A stretch of DNA of 14,251 nt from Amoebophrya sp. AT5.2 (taxonomy: Eukaryota > Sar > Dinophyceae > Syndiniales > Amoebophryaceae). Every line of letters begins with the position of its first letter. The stretch's first letter is position 1. The notes below the pieces were generated by a model. The model was not told the DNA's origin and did no database searches. It saw nothing but the letters and a program-made list of their open reading frames with translations. The stretch lies in assembly GCA_005223375.1 (NCBI GenBank), contig RXOD01005410.1, positions 1 to 14,251 of the forward strand, in the 5' to 3' direction. Position numbers and translations under genes: made by a program. Positions 1 to 8,736 of this stretch are shown piece after piece.

Positions 1-1617
1 CCTCGGCTTCTCTTTTTACCGCGCTAACCGCCGCTACTTCCTTCTTTGCCACCTTCTTCTTGCCGCGCGGCTTCGGGCGGGGCTGCGCTGCAGTTTGCTT
101 GTGCAAGAGCTGCGAGACGGTTGGCTCAACGTTTCGGCCGACGCTGTCCGTTGAGCCGACGGTCTCGTTGCTGGAGTGCGGCTTGAGCCGCTTGCGTTTC
201 AGCGACTTCTCGCTGCGCTGGCCTGGTGCGGAGGAGGCTTGCGGGGGCGCTGCTATATCCGGCGCAGGAGCAGCAGTTGTAACTGTAGAAGTACCCCGCG
301 GAGCAGCAGGCCCTTCGCACTGCGAGTTCGACGGCCGCGGCGGAGCGTCGTTTTCTGCAGCAGCGCGACTTGGCACCAGTCCCCCGACAAGCAGTGGCGA
401 GGGAATTGAGGCCGCGAATTCTGCGACGCGCATGGGAGAAGGTGTGGCCGCCGGCGGCGGGGTCGCTGTGGATGCTTTTGCGTCGGCCGCATCCCTCGAC
501 ATTTTTGCGGACAACGCACTTCCGGACGACGCACTCTCCCCGCCGGCGCTGTGACGCGCGACTTTCTGCTTCTGAAACTTCTTGCTGCCTACTTGACGGG
601 GTCCCTTCACGTCCGTGTTGCCGACGGCGACGGCGGTGGTGCGCTCGGCCTCGGCGTTGCTCGTCACGTCGGCGTTCACCGTCGCGTCAGCGTTGACCGT
701 CACGTCAGCGTTGACTGCCGCGTCGGACCTGAGCCTCGCGGCGGTACTGGCCGTCGCACTGGTGTCGACATTCTCGCCACCCGTGATCTTCCTATTCTCG
801 CAATAGCTCCGGATCGTAGACGCGTCTGCCGCGGCAGCACCGTCTGGACGAAGCTCTGACCCCCCAGGGGTCTTGGTCTTCACCCCGGCGAAGGGCTCTT
901 CTCCGGACGATGTTCCACCTGCGGGATTCTTAGGTCGGCCGGCTTCAATCCGGTCGACCACCATTTCGGTCACCCTCTCCATCTCGACGGCCTCCTGCTC
1001 GACTGTGAGATCGATGACGACACCTTCCCGAGCTTGCCGGTCTTTCTCCGGTTTTCGACATCCCTTCTTCTCGATCTCGACGCTTCCCGTTGTCATCACC
1101 ACCTCTTGCGCCTTCTTCCCGTCCTTCTTCCCGTCTTTTTTTCCGTCCTTCTTACCGTCCTTTCTACCGTCCTTTTTCCCGTCCGTTTTTCCGTCCTTTT
1201 TTCCGTCCTTTCCCGGCACGGCCGTCTTCGCGACAGGGTTCTTCTGCGCCTCGTGCTCGGCGGCCGTCTTCGCGACAGGGTTCTTCAGCGCCGGCCGGTG
1301 AGCACGAGGCCCAGCAGTCGGTGAACGTGAGCCACCCGAGGAACCAGCGGGACCACCCTTCTCCGCGTCCCCTCCCAGGACGAAGAAGTCCCCCGTCTTC
1401 ACGCCGAGTCCCCGGTGACTCTCCTGAAACCGCTTCAGGTCCTTGCGCCGCTCGGCCAACATCTCCTTCCTCAACTCGGGGTCTTCGCGACGAAACGCCT
1501 CCTTCCCCCCTACCTTCCCCCCCACCCGCCGGCTCCGCAGATACATGCGAACCTGGGGAGTTGCAGTTGTACTTGTAGGAAGAGGATTTCGTGATTTACT
1601 ATTTCGAGCGATTCCAT
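1..1617 (-). CDS. Lys/Ala-rich low-complexity protein, probably nuclear, 3' end beyond window
   Basis: The frame is open on the minus strand from about 1617 to the left edge without a stop, so the C-terminus is missing. I favour an ATG at 1617 encoding MESLEI, a 47-nt intron (1553-1599, GT donor, CCCCAG|G acceptor) and a second exon from 1552. Without splicing, the first in-frame ATG is at 1546. The roughly 520 visible residues hold a basic helix-like start (RREDPELRKEMLAERRKDLK), two NPVAKTA copies, about eight KDGK units (residues ~121-153), a VVIDLTVE stretch (~184-191) resembling a SUMO-interaction motif, three VNAD[VA]T repeats (~286-304), a Pro/Ala/Ser-rich region, and basic clusters KSLKRKRLKP (~455) and RGKKKVAKK (~501) that resemble nuclear localisation signals. 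I recognise no folded domain. A nuclear role is inferred from composition only. Its start lies only 111 bp beyond the stop of the next gene. Confidence 0.6.
662..715. repeat. 18-nt tandem repeat encoding VNAD[VA]T
   Basis: Three 18-nt units (core cgtcacgtcagcgttgac on the plus strand) encode VNADVT, VNADAT and VNADVT on the minus strand. A partly decayed copy, SNAEAE, follows in the protein. The unit is in frame, consistent with coding-sequence repeat expansion. Confidence 0.75.
1112..1211. repeat. 12-nt tandem repeat encoding KDGK units
   Basis: About eight copies of a unit close to TTCCCGTCCTTC (plus strand) lie head to tail. On the coding minus strand they give repeated Lys-Asp-Gly-Lys, with one Thr and one Arg variant. 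Differences are mostly at third positions (GGA/GGG/GGT, AAA/AAG), so the peptide is more conserved than the DNA. Confidence 0.85.
1220..1286. repeat. Direct repeat encoding NPVAKTA twice
   Basis: A 25-nt sequence beginning ggccgtcttcgcgacagg occurs at 1220-1244 and again at 1262-1286, identical and 42 nt apart. The spacing is a whole number of codons. Both copies encode the same peptide in the left-edge gene, just upstream (in the protein) of the KDGK run. Confidence 0.85.
1553..1599 (-). other. Candidate 47-nt intron at the 5' end of the left-edge gene
   Basis: On the minus strand the sequence reads ATA|GTAAATCACG ... CTCCCCAG|GTTCGC. Both boundaries are phase 0, so removal joins ATG GAA TCG CTC GAA ATA to GTT CGC ATG in frame with the long downstream reading frame. 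The unspliced ATG frame at 1617 stops soon afterwards in another frame. The acceptor is followed by G, as in several other introns here. The alternative is simple initiation at 1546. Confidence 0.4.
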
Positions 1618-1728
1618 TTTAGATTTTCGCGTTTAGCAGGCGTACAGCTCTTCAGCATTCGTTCGTAGCGATAGCAATCGGGTGGACACGGACCGAGAGA
1701 CCGAAGGGCAATAGGTTTGCTCCTTAGC

Positions 1729-4700
1729 CTATACCTGGCTCAACTGCCCCTCCAGCACGGCTTCCGCGGCTGGGCGGTATCGGTCGTCCGTGAGCCCGAG
1801 TCGCCTCATCCGTTCCTGCGCTTGCGCCACTTTCGGATGCGACTCCAGTCTGTTCATCGTCAGAATCTTCAGATCCGTTTTCTCGGCGTTTGCGATTTTA
1901 GCTTTTTTCCCGTTACTTCCTTTCCCGTTCTTCGCGCGACCATTTTCATGATTCTCGCCTCCCCCAACTCCTCCAAACTCAACACCATCCGTTCCTCCTT
2001 CCCGGAACATCTTCGCACCCAAAGAACCTCCCACGACAGCAGCCCCAACATCCTCGTCGTCCGCAAACAGCTCGTCCCTCTCGGAGATGAGAATCAGCTC
2101 CCGCACTTCCGCCCGCGAGCGCAGAACTCCTTCGTTCTTCAGGATGGCCATCGCGGCGTCTTCTAGCGCGTGACACAAGTACTCCTGCGCGAAAAAAAGC
2201 TCCTCCCAGTTCTGCTCCGTACAAAAACTCGCCACCTTCACCGCGTCGAGCTGCCCCTTCTCGTCGTACAGAAAGTACGGCCACTGCGCCTTCCGACTGC
2301 TCGTCCACTCAGAAAACAGAAGACTGGTCTCCTCGGTTACTTTTACCCCGGCGGGCTCGTTCTTGGAAACGTTGGAGGGCTTGCCTCGGACGTAGTTCTT
2401 GGGGGATAAAGGGTTTGTTCTTGCCCCCATGACATCTTCAGATCCACCTGCTTCCCCGCGCAAGAGGAAGTCGGAAAATTCCTCCTCCTTCGCGTTCAGC
2501 TGCTCCAGCTTCCGCTTCACTTCCTGCCGCTCCAGTGGCGTCGGTTTCACGTTCTCCGCAATCTCCGTCGACAGCAGCTGCTCCACGAGATCGATTTGCT
2601 GTTTCTGCATTTTCTCGAACGCCGGGTTGTCGCTCAACCCCTCCAGGCTCGTCTCCTCATTCGCCCAGCTCGGCAGGCCCAGCTCCTTCTTCTTCTTCTC
2701 CCAGGCGACTTTCCGCTCCTCGGGAGAGAGGTTGGCGAAGAGGTGCTGCTCCCTTTTCAGCTGTTTTAGTTTTTGCGGCCAGAGCTCGGAGCGGAGCTTT
2801 TGAGCGGCCATGCGGTCGCAGGCGTTCAAGTGGTTCTTGAGGGACACCAGGGACGAGAACAGCCTGTTGTCCTTGCAATACGCACACATGTAGTACTTGT
2901 GCCGCGGACCCGGGTCGAGAACCTGGTAGGATTTGAATAGTCGAGAACCTGGCGTGAAGATAATTTTCAAAGCAATCTTGAAAGTAATTGTTTGGGTCCC
3001 AGACCCTTCGCACAACATCGAGCGCAACACATGGAGTACGAAAATTCACCTCGATGTAGCTCCCTTCGCCGCGGGGTCCGAGATGGAGGGAGTGCTCGTT
3101 TTCGTCGACATTCATCCACTCCTGAAACGTGTCGTGCATCGCCTGTTGGGGACCCCGTTTTCTCGCACTGCTTTTTTGCAGCTGCGCCAGCGCTTTCGGG
3201 GGCAGCAGGTTCGCGGCGTCGTCGTCTGTGGGTTTGTGGACATAATAACCCGTAGCCGTACAAAAAATCGATCGAATAGCATATTGCAAACACGACCCAT
3301 TACATGCATTATAACAATAGGCAGAAATCGTAAGCACCTCCAATCGCTTCTGCGTAGCCCCCTTTCTTGCCATGCTCGGGGTGCGCGCGCAGCAAATCTT
3401 TGCGCTGCTGCATCCACGTGTCCATCGCACTCCTTTCTGGTGGTGGCTCTTCCACGAGGACGATTGCCGTCTCCTCTTCTGCTGGCGTTGGCTGTTGCTG
3501 GCCGTTCTTGTTGCCCTCCTTTGATGTTATTGGGGACGCCGATGCCGATTTCTTCCTCGCTGAAAGATGCTTTAAGCCCCCACCCCCCCGCGGCGAGCGA
3601 GAGCGGTCTGCCGTATCGCCACGGTCGACGTCGTTCTGGGGAATCGAGGAGCCCGGCGGGCAGAGCGCAGCAGTTGTGTCTCCCCGACCTACCTGCAGCT
3701 GGCCCTCGCCGCTGCCGCCTCCTTCCGCCGCCGCCGCCTCCATTCCGCTGCCTCCCACTCCCCCGCGGCCCCCGCCTCCATCCACCCACTGGTTCTCCTT
3801 TGTTTTCATCTCTGCTTTGGTTTTAGCCCTCTGCTGCGGGGGCTTGCGCGGCGGCTGGCTATGCTGGTGCGGCGGGGGGTTGTCGTCGCCGTAAACCCCG
3901 TTCGGGTTCCACTGCTGCATCTGCCTGTTGCCGCCACCCGCATTCCTCCTGCCGCCCGGTGTCAGACCCGCATTCACCATGTTGTTCCGGTTCACGCAGC
4001 GCTGTTGGTTCGGGAAAGGGCCTCCTTGATTCATCACGGCCGCCTGGTTCATACTACCCATCTGATTCACCTGCATGCTTCCTGCGGCCATAGCGTTTCC
4101 GCCCATACCGTTTCCCATTGTCCGGCATCCCATAGCGCCCATCCCCAACCCTGCCATCGGGTTCCCCAGCAGTATTTGCTGCTGCCACAGCTGCTGCTGT
4201 TGGTTCAGGAGTTGCTGCTGATTCAGGAACTGCTGCTGTTGCAGCGGGGTCATGGGAATATTCATGTTGTTCTGACTCATCATCCCCGCATTGAAGTTCT
4301 GACTCATCATCCCGTTGAAGCTGTTGCCAAAACCAGCTCCCCCGGCCGCGCCGAAGAACATGTTTTGCCCACCGCCACCGCCCATCATGAGATGCATGCC
4401 GTTTGGGCTCATGTTACCCCCGCCGCAGCCGGCCATCATGTCCATGCCCATGTTGCCGCTCGGGTAGTTGAAGTTCGTGGCTTGGTTATTCATGTGTCGT
4501 CGCTGGGGGTTGTTGCTGGTCCACCCTGGCGCGACGGTCGCGGACGAGGACGAACTTCCGCGAAAAACGCTTTTTTCGGACGAAGCCGACGAGGACCCCG
4601 TGCGTCCCTTGCCGTTGCCCTTCCAAGTCCGGGAGGACTTCGACGCGGAGGAAACTGTGGAGGCGAGGAAAGAAAATTGCATTGAAACCACGCCCGCAAT

Positions 4701-5296
4701 ACTTCGACAATGACGATCAAAGAACGATGGATAAAAAGCAGCCATGCATTTGAATATTTACACTTGTTACATGCAGTACGATAATAAGTACCCGCCATAT
4801 TCGCGGCTCCCTGCATGCCCATGTGCTCGCCCGCGCCGTGTGGTCCCAACATGTAAGGAGTGTAATAGCCAAACGACCCCCAGCTCGCTGCGTTGTGGCT
4901 CGTCGTCGTTGATTCCGGAAAAACGATTTCCGGAATCGCCAGTATCGGCAGACGCTTGGCGCTTCGCGGGGGCCGCCGCTGCGGAACTACATTGTGCTGA
5001 TCTGCGCCGACGATGCAATTCGAATTCTCAGGAGATTGGTTTTCTAGATTCTCGTTTTGGTTTTGTTCACGTGATGTTCCGGGGACGATGTTCCGTCGAC
5101 AGGGCGTATTTGGTTTTCTCGCGGCCAGAGCCTTTTGCTGGGGTGGATGTAGGGGAGCTTCTGAAAAGTGGTTTTGCGCCGCGAAACCGTCAAAAAAAAG
5201 GCGCACTCTCCGCTGGACGACGACTCAAGAAGGCACTCGGCTCTCAACGAAAGAAGCTCGAAGCATCAGTTTTGGCAGTTGCTCTTCTCCCTCCAT
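1729..5296 (-). CDS. Multi-exon C2HC zinc-finger protein with Q/N/M-rich region
   Basis: The best model joins 5296-5249, 5212-4792, 4654-3338, 3225-3005 and 2922-1729 (TAG at 1731-1729), about 1066 residues. The last four exons are well supported because phases match at GT-AG sites. The first exon is tentative. Order of features: a low-complexity Gly/Met N-terminal part; Ser-rich SSKSSRTWKGNGKG; a long Met/Asn/Gly/Gln region with runs such as LQQQQFLNQQQLLNQQQQ (prion-like composition); a Gly/Pro-rich and RSRSPRGGGG segment; a charged region with MDTWMQQRKDLLRAHPEH; SYIEVNFRTPCVALDVVRR; then CAYCKDNRLF...HLNAC, a C-x2-C-x14-H-x3-C finger (Cys codons near 2886 and 2820). Charged, probably helical segments follow, ending at RYRPAAEAVLEGQLSQV. 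Q/N-rich stretches, Arg-Ser dipeptides and a finger are frequent in RNA-associated proteins, but this one's function is unknown to me. Confidence 0.65.
2914..2952. repeat. 13-bp direct repeat duplicating a splice acceptor
   Basis: GTCGAGAACCTGG (plus strand) occurs at 2914-2926 and 2940-2952, offset 26 bp. On the coding strand each copy contains CCAG|GTTCTCGAC. Only the downstream copy keeps the reading frame when used as acceptor. Confidence 0.85.
2923..3004 (-). other. Intron of the zinc-finger gene with duplicated acceptor
   Basis: GT-AG model: CGAAGG|GTCTGGGACCC ... CCTACCAG|GTTCTCGACCC, phase 0, 82 nt. It joins VVRR to VLDPGPRHKYYM. Splicing across the shared GACCC instead gives the same length with W in place of L. 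A 13-nt copy of the acceptor region (CCAGGTTCTCGAC, minus strand) sits 26 nt upstream at 2940-2952. The interior holds an inverted repeat, TTTCAA...TTGAAA. Confidence 0.7.
3226..3337 (-). other. Intron of the zinc-finger gene
   Basis: Donor GGAG|GTGCTTACG and acceptor AACCCACAG|ACGACG, phase 1 on both sides, 112 nt, AT-rich. Splicing gives ...YAEAIG-DDDAANLLPP. An alternative join at a shared CGATT is also in frame and would add FCTATGYYVHKPT. I prefer the GT-AG version, since the segment upstream of the acceptor has intron-like composition. Confidence 0.6.
4655..4791 (-). other. Intron of the zinc-finger gene
   Basis: Donor ATGGCGG|GTACTTATT and acceptor CGCCTCCACAG|TTTCC, phase 1, 137 nt. 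Splicing joins ...QGAANMA to VSSASKSSRTWKG. An in-frame alternative using a shared GCGGG (exon ATGGCGGG, acceptor side ATTGCGGGCG) would instead give NMAGVVSMQFSFL. Confidence 0.6.
5213..5248 (-). other. Candidate 36-nt mini-intron removing an in-frame TGA
   Basis: An ATG frame at 5296 (MEGEEQLPKLMLRASF...) and the next exon of the zinc-finger gene share one frame, separated by a single TGA at 5227-5225. Removing GTTGAGAGCC...GTCCAG (5248-5213) or a 24-nt version starting GTGCC deletes the stop in frame. Either intron would be extremely short. The stop may instead mark this as 5' UTR. Confidence 0.25.
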
Positions 5297-5499
5297 AATT
5301 CGAGGTTGTTATCTCCTTGGCGTCTATGATACGTGGCGCACGCAAAAAAGGAACAAAAGAACAGACGGCTTCGAGTGGTGGTCTCGCACTAAGCAGATGC
5401 AGCGCGCAGAAGCAGATGCAAGAGTGTCTACTTCGGTCGGTTCGGATGCATTTGAGAAGCGGTGGGGAACCCTCGAAGCGCAGCGTGGTGTTTCGGAGC

Positions 5500-5538
5500 C
5501 TGCAATCATAAAAAGATAGCGGTAAGTACTTTACTTAC
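5500..5538 (-). other. Possible 39-nt leader intron or trans-splice acceptor
   Basis: On the minus strand, TTTAG|GTAAGTAAAG is followed by a pyrimidine run, a branch-like TATGAT and TTGCAG|G. Donor and acceptor are close to consensus, yet only 39 nt apart. If the acceptor is real it could serve cis-splicing of a leader or spliced-leader addition to the downstream zinc-finger mRNA. Confidence 0.35.
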
Positions 5539-5539
5539 C
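5521..5539. repeat. Perfect palindrome of two facing 5' splice-site sequences
   Basis: GGTAAGTA, a CTT loop and TACTTACC form an exact 8-bp inverted repeat. Each arm reads as a near-ideal U1-binding donor (G|GTAAGTA) on its own strand. Confidence 0.9.
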
Positions 5540-5672
5540 TAAACGTTCATGCTCGTTCTGCAGTGATTTTTGATGCGAGATCTCGACCTGCACAGGAGCC
5601 AAATACACAACAACCAATACACAATAAAATTGTTTTGCTTCCTCGTTCTCTGATGGATTGGAAAGTAAGGGG

Positions 5673-7577
5673 TCAAACCGAGTAGACCTGGAGCCCTCCG
5701 GAGGCTGCTCCGATGCTCCCCAGATGCGTCTCCAACAGGCTCGGCGGCTCGTGTTCCGGCTCCCCTGTCGGTGCCCCGCCGGCACGACCACTATTTTCCG
5801 GATACCTGATGATGAAATCCGGATTATGCGGGCCAAGGATGGACACGATGTCGTTTGGCGACAGGGCGATTCGATCCGGTGTGACGACGGGTCTCACCAG
5901 GTCCTCTCCGGCGTGGATTTCGAAATTTTGATTTCCGGCATCTTCGTCTTCACCGTTCCCCGCGGTCCGCAGCCACTCCAGCACGTCCACCGTTTCCTCG
6001 GTGAAACCTGGGGTCTGGATTTTCACCAAAATCCTCCCGAGGTCGCGCATGTCCACGTCCATCTCGTCCGTGGTCGCCGCCGCAATGTCGAGCAGTACCC
6101 CCGCCTGCCTTTCCGTCAGTTCGCCTTCCCGGTACCCAGGAATCTGCCGGATCAGCGCACGGAACAGCCGAGCGCGCCCCAGCACCGTGTCCGGGTCGGA
6201 CGAGGGGCCGCGTGAGAGTTCTTGTGCAGCCACTACTTCTGTTGTCTGGGCTGCAGTCTGTGCGGCCGGCTCGGCGGGCGGCTGGTTGAGGCGGACCTGT
6301 GTATTCTGTTTCGATTATTCTCATCCTGATTCCGAGACCAAAAAAAAAAGCGGTACGAAAGCTTCCAGCCCCGGCGGCGGGTCCACGGTGTTTCCGCAGC
6401 GGCGGGACTGCTGCGAAAGCGGGGCTACCGGTGGTGGTGGGAAAGGGATGCTGCGAAAGGGGGGAAGTTCCTGCGCCTGGTGGCGGTGCGGGTAGTATGA
6501 CACTGCCGCTGCCGACCCGGAGCTGGCGGCGGCTCTTGGAGCCTCGGCCGCATTGGAGCGTCGGTTCCCCTCGGTTCCCCTGTCCCGCGCCAAAAAATCT
6601 CGCCTCCCACCTCCCCTCCTCTCTCCCTGGCAATCCGAACGGAGCGCGTCACCCATCCACTCCACCGTCGCCAGCAGTTGCTGCTTTTCTGCTTCCGTGA
6701 GGACACGGGCCGCGAACCGCGCGTTCGGCTCCTCAATCACTCGTCGACGCGTCGCCGCGTCCATCTCGCAACGTCCCTGGGGGGGATAGTGGCGAGAAAA
6801 CTGGTGGCGCACCGGCTGGAAGCGTTGGCCCGACCCATAGTACGAGTGCGCGCTCGGCCCGTAGAGTCCCTCATACTCGTGCGCAGCTGTCTGGGCGCCT
6901 GGATGGTAGTCTCCGCGTGTCTGGGCCAGAAGCCTTTCTTGATCAACATGGGCCTCATCTACTTCTCCGCCGCGCCAGAACTCTTGCCGCCTCCGGTCGC
7001 GCTGCATCCGGGCGTGGTAGGCGGACGCGCTCCTTCTGGCACGACCTGGTAGCTCCTCTACAGCGACCGCCGCCGAGTCGCCAGCGCTTGTCCGTGTAGA
7101 AAAATTCGAAAAGTCGAAGGCTTCAACATCCCTCGCAGCACGTCCGACGAACCCGTCAGAGTCAGATCTCCCCGGTTCGGCACACGTCGTCGACATCTTC
7201 CGGAGCAAGGGGAAGGGCCCGCCGCCTGTCGTGGTACTCGTCGACCGCGGGAGATTATGCTGCAACTGGGCGGGAGCTGCCGGCGACGTCGTGCTGCCTG
7301 CCAGGGTGCTTGCAGACGTCGTGGTCGTCGGGTCGCTGTCGGCGAAGCGAAGAGGAAATCCGACATCAGGATCAGGGTATGGAGGGGGAGGTCGGAGGTC
7401 AATCTGTTCTCGATCTCGCCCGAGATAAATTGGGTCCGCTAGTAGATGTCCTCTTGTGTGCTGCGCAGCGTCCGCAGCTGCCGCCGCCGCGACCGGGACC
7501 GCTCCCGGTGTATTATCCCCCGTCGCCGCCACGGCGACCGGGATGCAAAAATGAAAAAGCTTAGCAGTGGAGATCAT
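5673..7577 (-). CDS. Two-exon protein of unknown function, 614 residues
   Basis: Exon 1 runs 7577-6357 (ATG at 7577), exon 2 6296-5673 (TGA at 5675-5673), both phase 0. Exon 1 encodes a start with a weak hydrophobic stretch (KLFHFCIPVAVAA) that could be a poor signal peptide, then an Ala/Thr/Ser/Pro-rich region, an Arg/Tyr/Gln-rich part (EYEGLYGPSAHSYYGSGQRF), a helical charged segment (LTEAEKQQLLATVEWMGDAL) and a proline-rich stretch (PFRSIPFPPPPVAPL). Exon 2 looks folded: DTVLGRARLFRALIRQIPGY, ELTERQAGVLLDIAA, MRDLGRILVKIQTPGFTEET, VDVLEWLRTAG and PNDIVSILGPHNPDFIIRYP. I do not recognise the family. The 5' end is uncertain, since the first codons are AT-richer than the rest and could be intronic. 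Confidence 0.6.
6297..6356 (-). other. 60-nt intron in the two-exon unknown gene
   Basis: Donor GAAGCTTTC|GTACCGC is followed by a run of ten T; the acceptor is GAATACACAG|GTCCGCC. Both sides are phase 0, joining ...PPPGLEAF to VRLNQPPAEP. Without splicing, each frame ends in a stop inside this segment. An alternative join at a shared GGTC is also in frame but would leave the T-run in the coding sequence. Confidence 0.65.
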
Positions 7578-8192
7578 TGACCCTTATCGGCTAACTGAAA
7601 GTAGTCTATCCGATGTACTTACGCTGGCAGCGATCAGGTGAATGCGATTATATCTGCTTCAGCCGATTCTTGACAAACGATGTTGTGACAGCGCAACCAA
7701 AACTGGCGTGATGAGATACAGTGGAAGAATGTAGATTGGACTGCACTTCGAGTCAAGGCAATAGTGGACGGGAAAGCCCGCCACTTAATTGGAACCACAC
7801 AACCTGATGATGAAACGATGATCGACGATGATGTCGGGAACCCGAGCAACATGTGCGGATGATCTTTCCTGCATTTCCGACTCGGAGATGAACAAGCACG
7901 GCACCTCGAATCTATCGCTTGAAGCAGCGGCTCGCTACTCCTTCTCCTGCCCGGCGTCTTCACTGTTTTTCTCGCTTCCCATGTTCGGCCCCATGAAAAG
8001 ATTCGTATCATACAACGTAAATTATGTGTCGCCCTTCAGTTTCTCGATGCAACTGGATTGTCATAGCAAGTCATCCGTAACCGTAAACCGGAGGGCTTGG
8101 TTCTCGTATAAAATTGTTGTTATTTTTACTGCATCGATTCCGCCCGGCTTCACTTTGGGTTCGCAGAGCCTAGGAAGGAAGACAGAAACGGT

Positions 8193-8260
8193 CGCTCTGC
8201 ATCATATGTTGCACCGTCTGGATCCAGGTCTCGCCTCGCGCATGGAATCTATGCAGAGCG
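8193..8260. repeat. 10-bp perfect inverted repeat embracing the first duplicated copy
   Basis: CGCTCTGCAT (8193-8202) is the exact reverse complement of ATGCAGAGCG (8251-8260). The matching site in the second copy (8331-8340) has C to T, which in RNA would still allow a G-U pair. Confidence 0.85.
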
Positions 8261-8367
8261 GATTCGTGCAATACTTGGACGAGAAAAGTTGCACCGTCTG
8301 GATCCAGTTCTCGCCTCGCGAATGGAAGCTATGTAGAGCGGAATCGTGCAATACTTGGACGCGAAAA
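8208..8367. repeat. 80-bp tandem duplication, two copies
   Basis: Copies 8208-8287 and 8288-8367 abut and differ at six positions (8228, 8241, 8248, 8254, 8263 and 8282 against +80). Each begins with gttgcaccgtctggatcc. Each contains TTGCAC and a later GTGCAA able to pair, plus the palindrome CTGGATCCAG (8218-8227 in copy 1). The 80-bp period rules out conserved coding in a single frame. Confidence 0.95.
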
Positions 8368-8736
8368 AAAAGCAAAGTACAGCAACAGGCTCAGACATGT
8401 AGATGTGTAATAGTCAGCCCCTAGAGAGCATGGGTCTGGCAGCTTCTCAGAATCGCATCGAAAGACAACATGTCCGGGAAGCTCTATATTCATCGCGGTT
8501 TTCGGATCCTCTTAATCTTCAGTAGCGACCGATGCAGCGAGACGATAAAAAACGCCTCCGAAAGGGCCGTCGTTGTCGCTACTCATAATCTTGACGTTCC
8601 TCCCTTTTTTTTGCCGTGAATCACTTAATCAGGTCGCTATATAGGTCAGTCTCGTTCTCAATCTCGTTCATCATGATCAGCTGCTTTTATGTTCTGTAAG
8701 TGATCGCATCTCTAACTCTCGACTGAGCGGGAGCAG

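Larger units (their letters stand above)
5297..5672. other. Spacer between two minus-strand genes
   Basis: This 376-bp stretch separates the 3' end of the upstream gene (stop at 5673) from the tentative start of the zinc-finger gene. It holds the splice-site palindrome at 5521-5539 and a good minus-strand 3' splice site near 5500 (TATCTTTTTATGATTGCAG|G). Short frames exist (for example minus 5509-5324) but nothing in them convinces me. It probably carries the 5' leader of the zinc-finger gene. Confidence 0.5.
7578..8736. other. Gene-free spacer of about 1.16 kb
   Basis: No gene is supportable here. It contains the 80-bp tandem duplication at 8208-8367, an inverted repeat joining 8193-8202 and 8251-8260, and a consensus-like minus-strand donor (AGC|GTAAGTAC at 7622) upstream of the 7577 ATG that might belong to a leader exon. 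Open frames on both strands (plus 7828-8424, minus 8011-7634) lack recognisable protein features; the plus one crosses the duplication, whose period is not a multiple of three. Confidence 0.6.

Noticed and set aside
1112..1211. Regular short repeats that might suggest a CRISPR-like or satellite array
   Set aside because: No spacers separate the units; they are a 12-nt in-frame coding repeat for KDGK.
873..1578. Overlapping plus-strand frames rich in Phe-Phe-Pro-Ser or Arg-Pro-Ser
   Set aside because: They are antisense shadows of the KDGK and neighbouring coding repeats on the minus strand.
3861..4685. Plus-strand frame rich in His, Leu and Val
   Set aside because: It is the antisense of the Met/Asn/Gln-rich exon of the zinc-finger gene, whose phase-matched splice sites support the minus strand.
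7634..8011. 125-codon minus-strand frame upstream of the two-exon gene
   Set aside because: No recognisable feature; its stop precedes the donor-like GTAAGT at 7622, so it does not splice neatly into the gene downstream.
7828..8424. 198-codon plus-strand open frame in a spacer
   Set aside because: It crosses the 80-bp tandem duplication, whose period is not a multiple of three, has no recognisable motif, and runs against all other genes.
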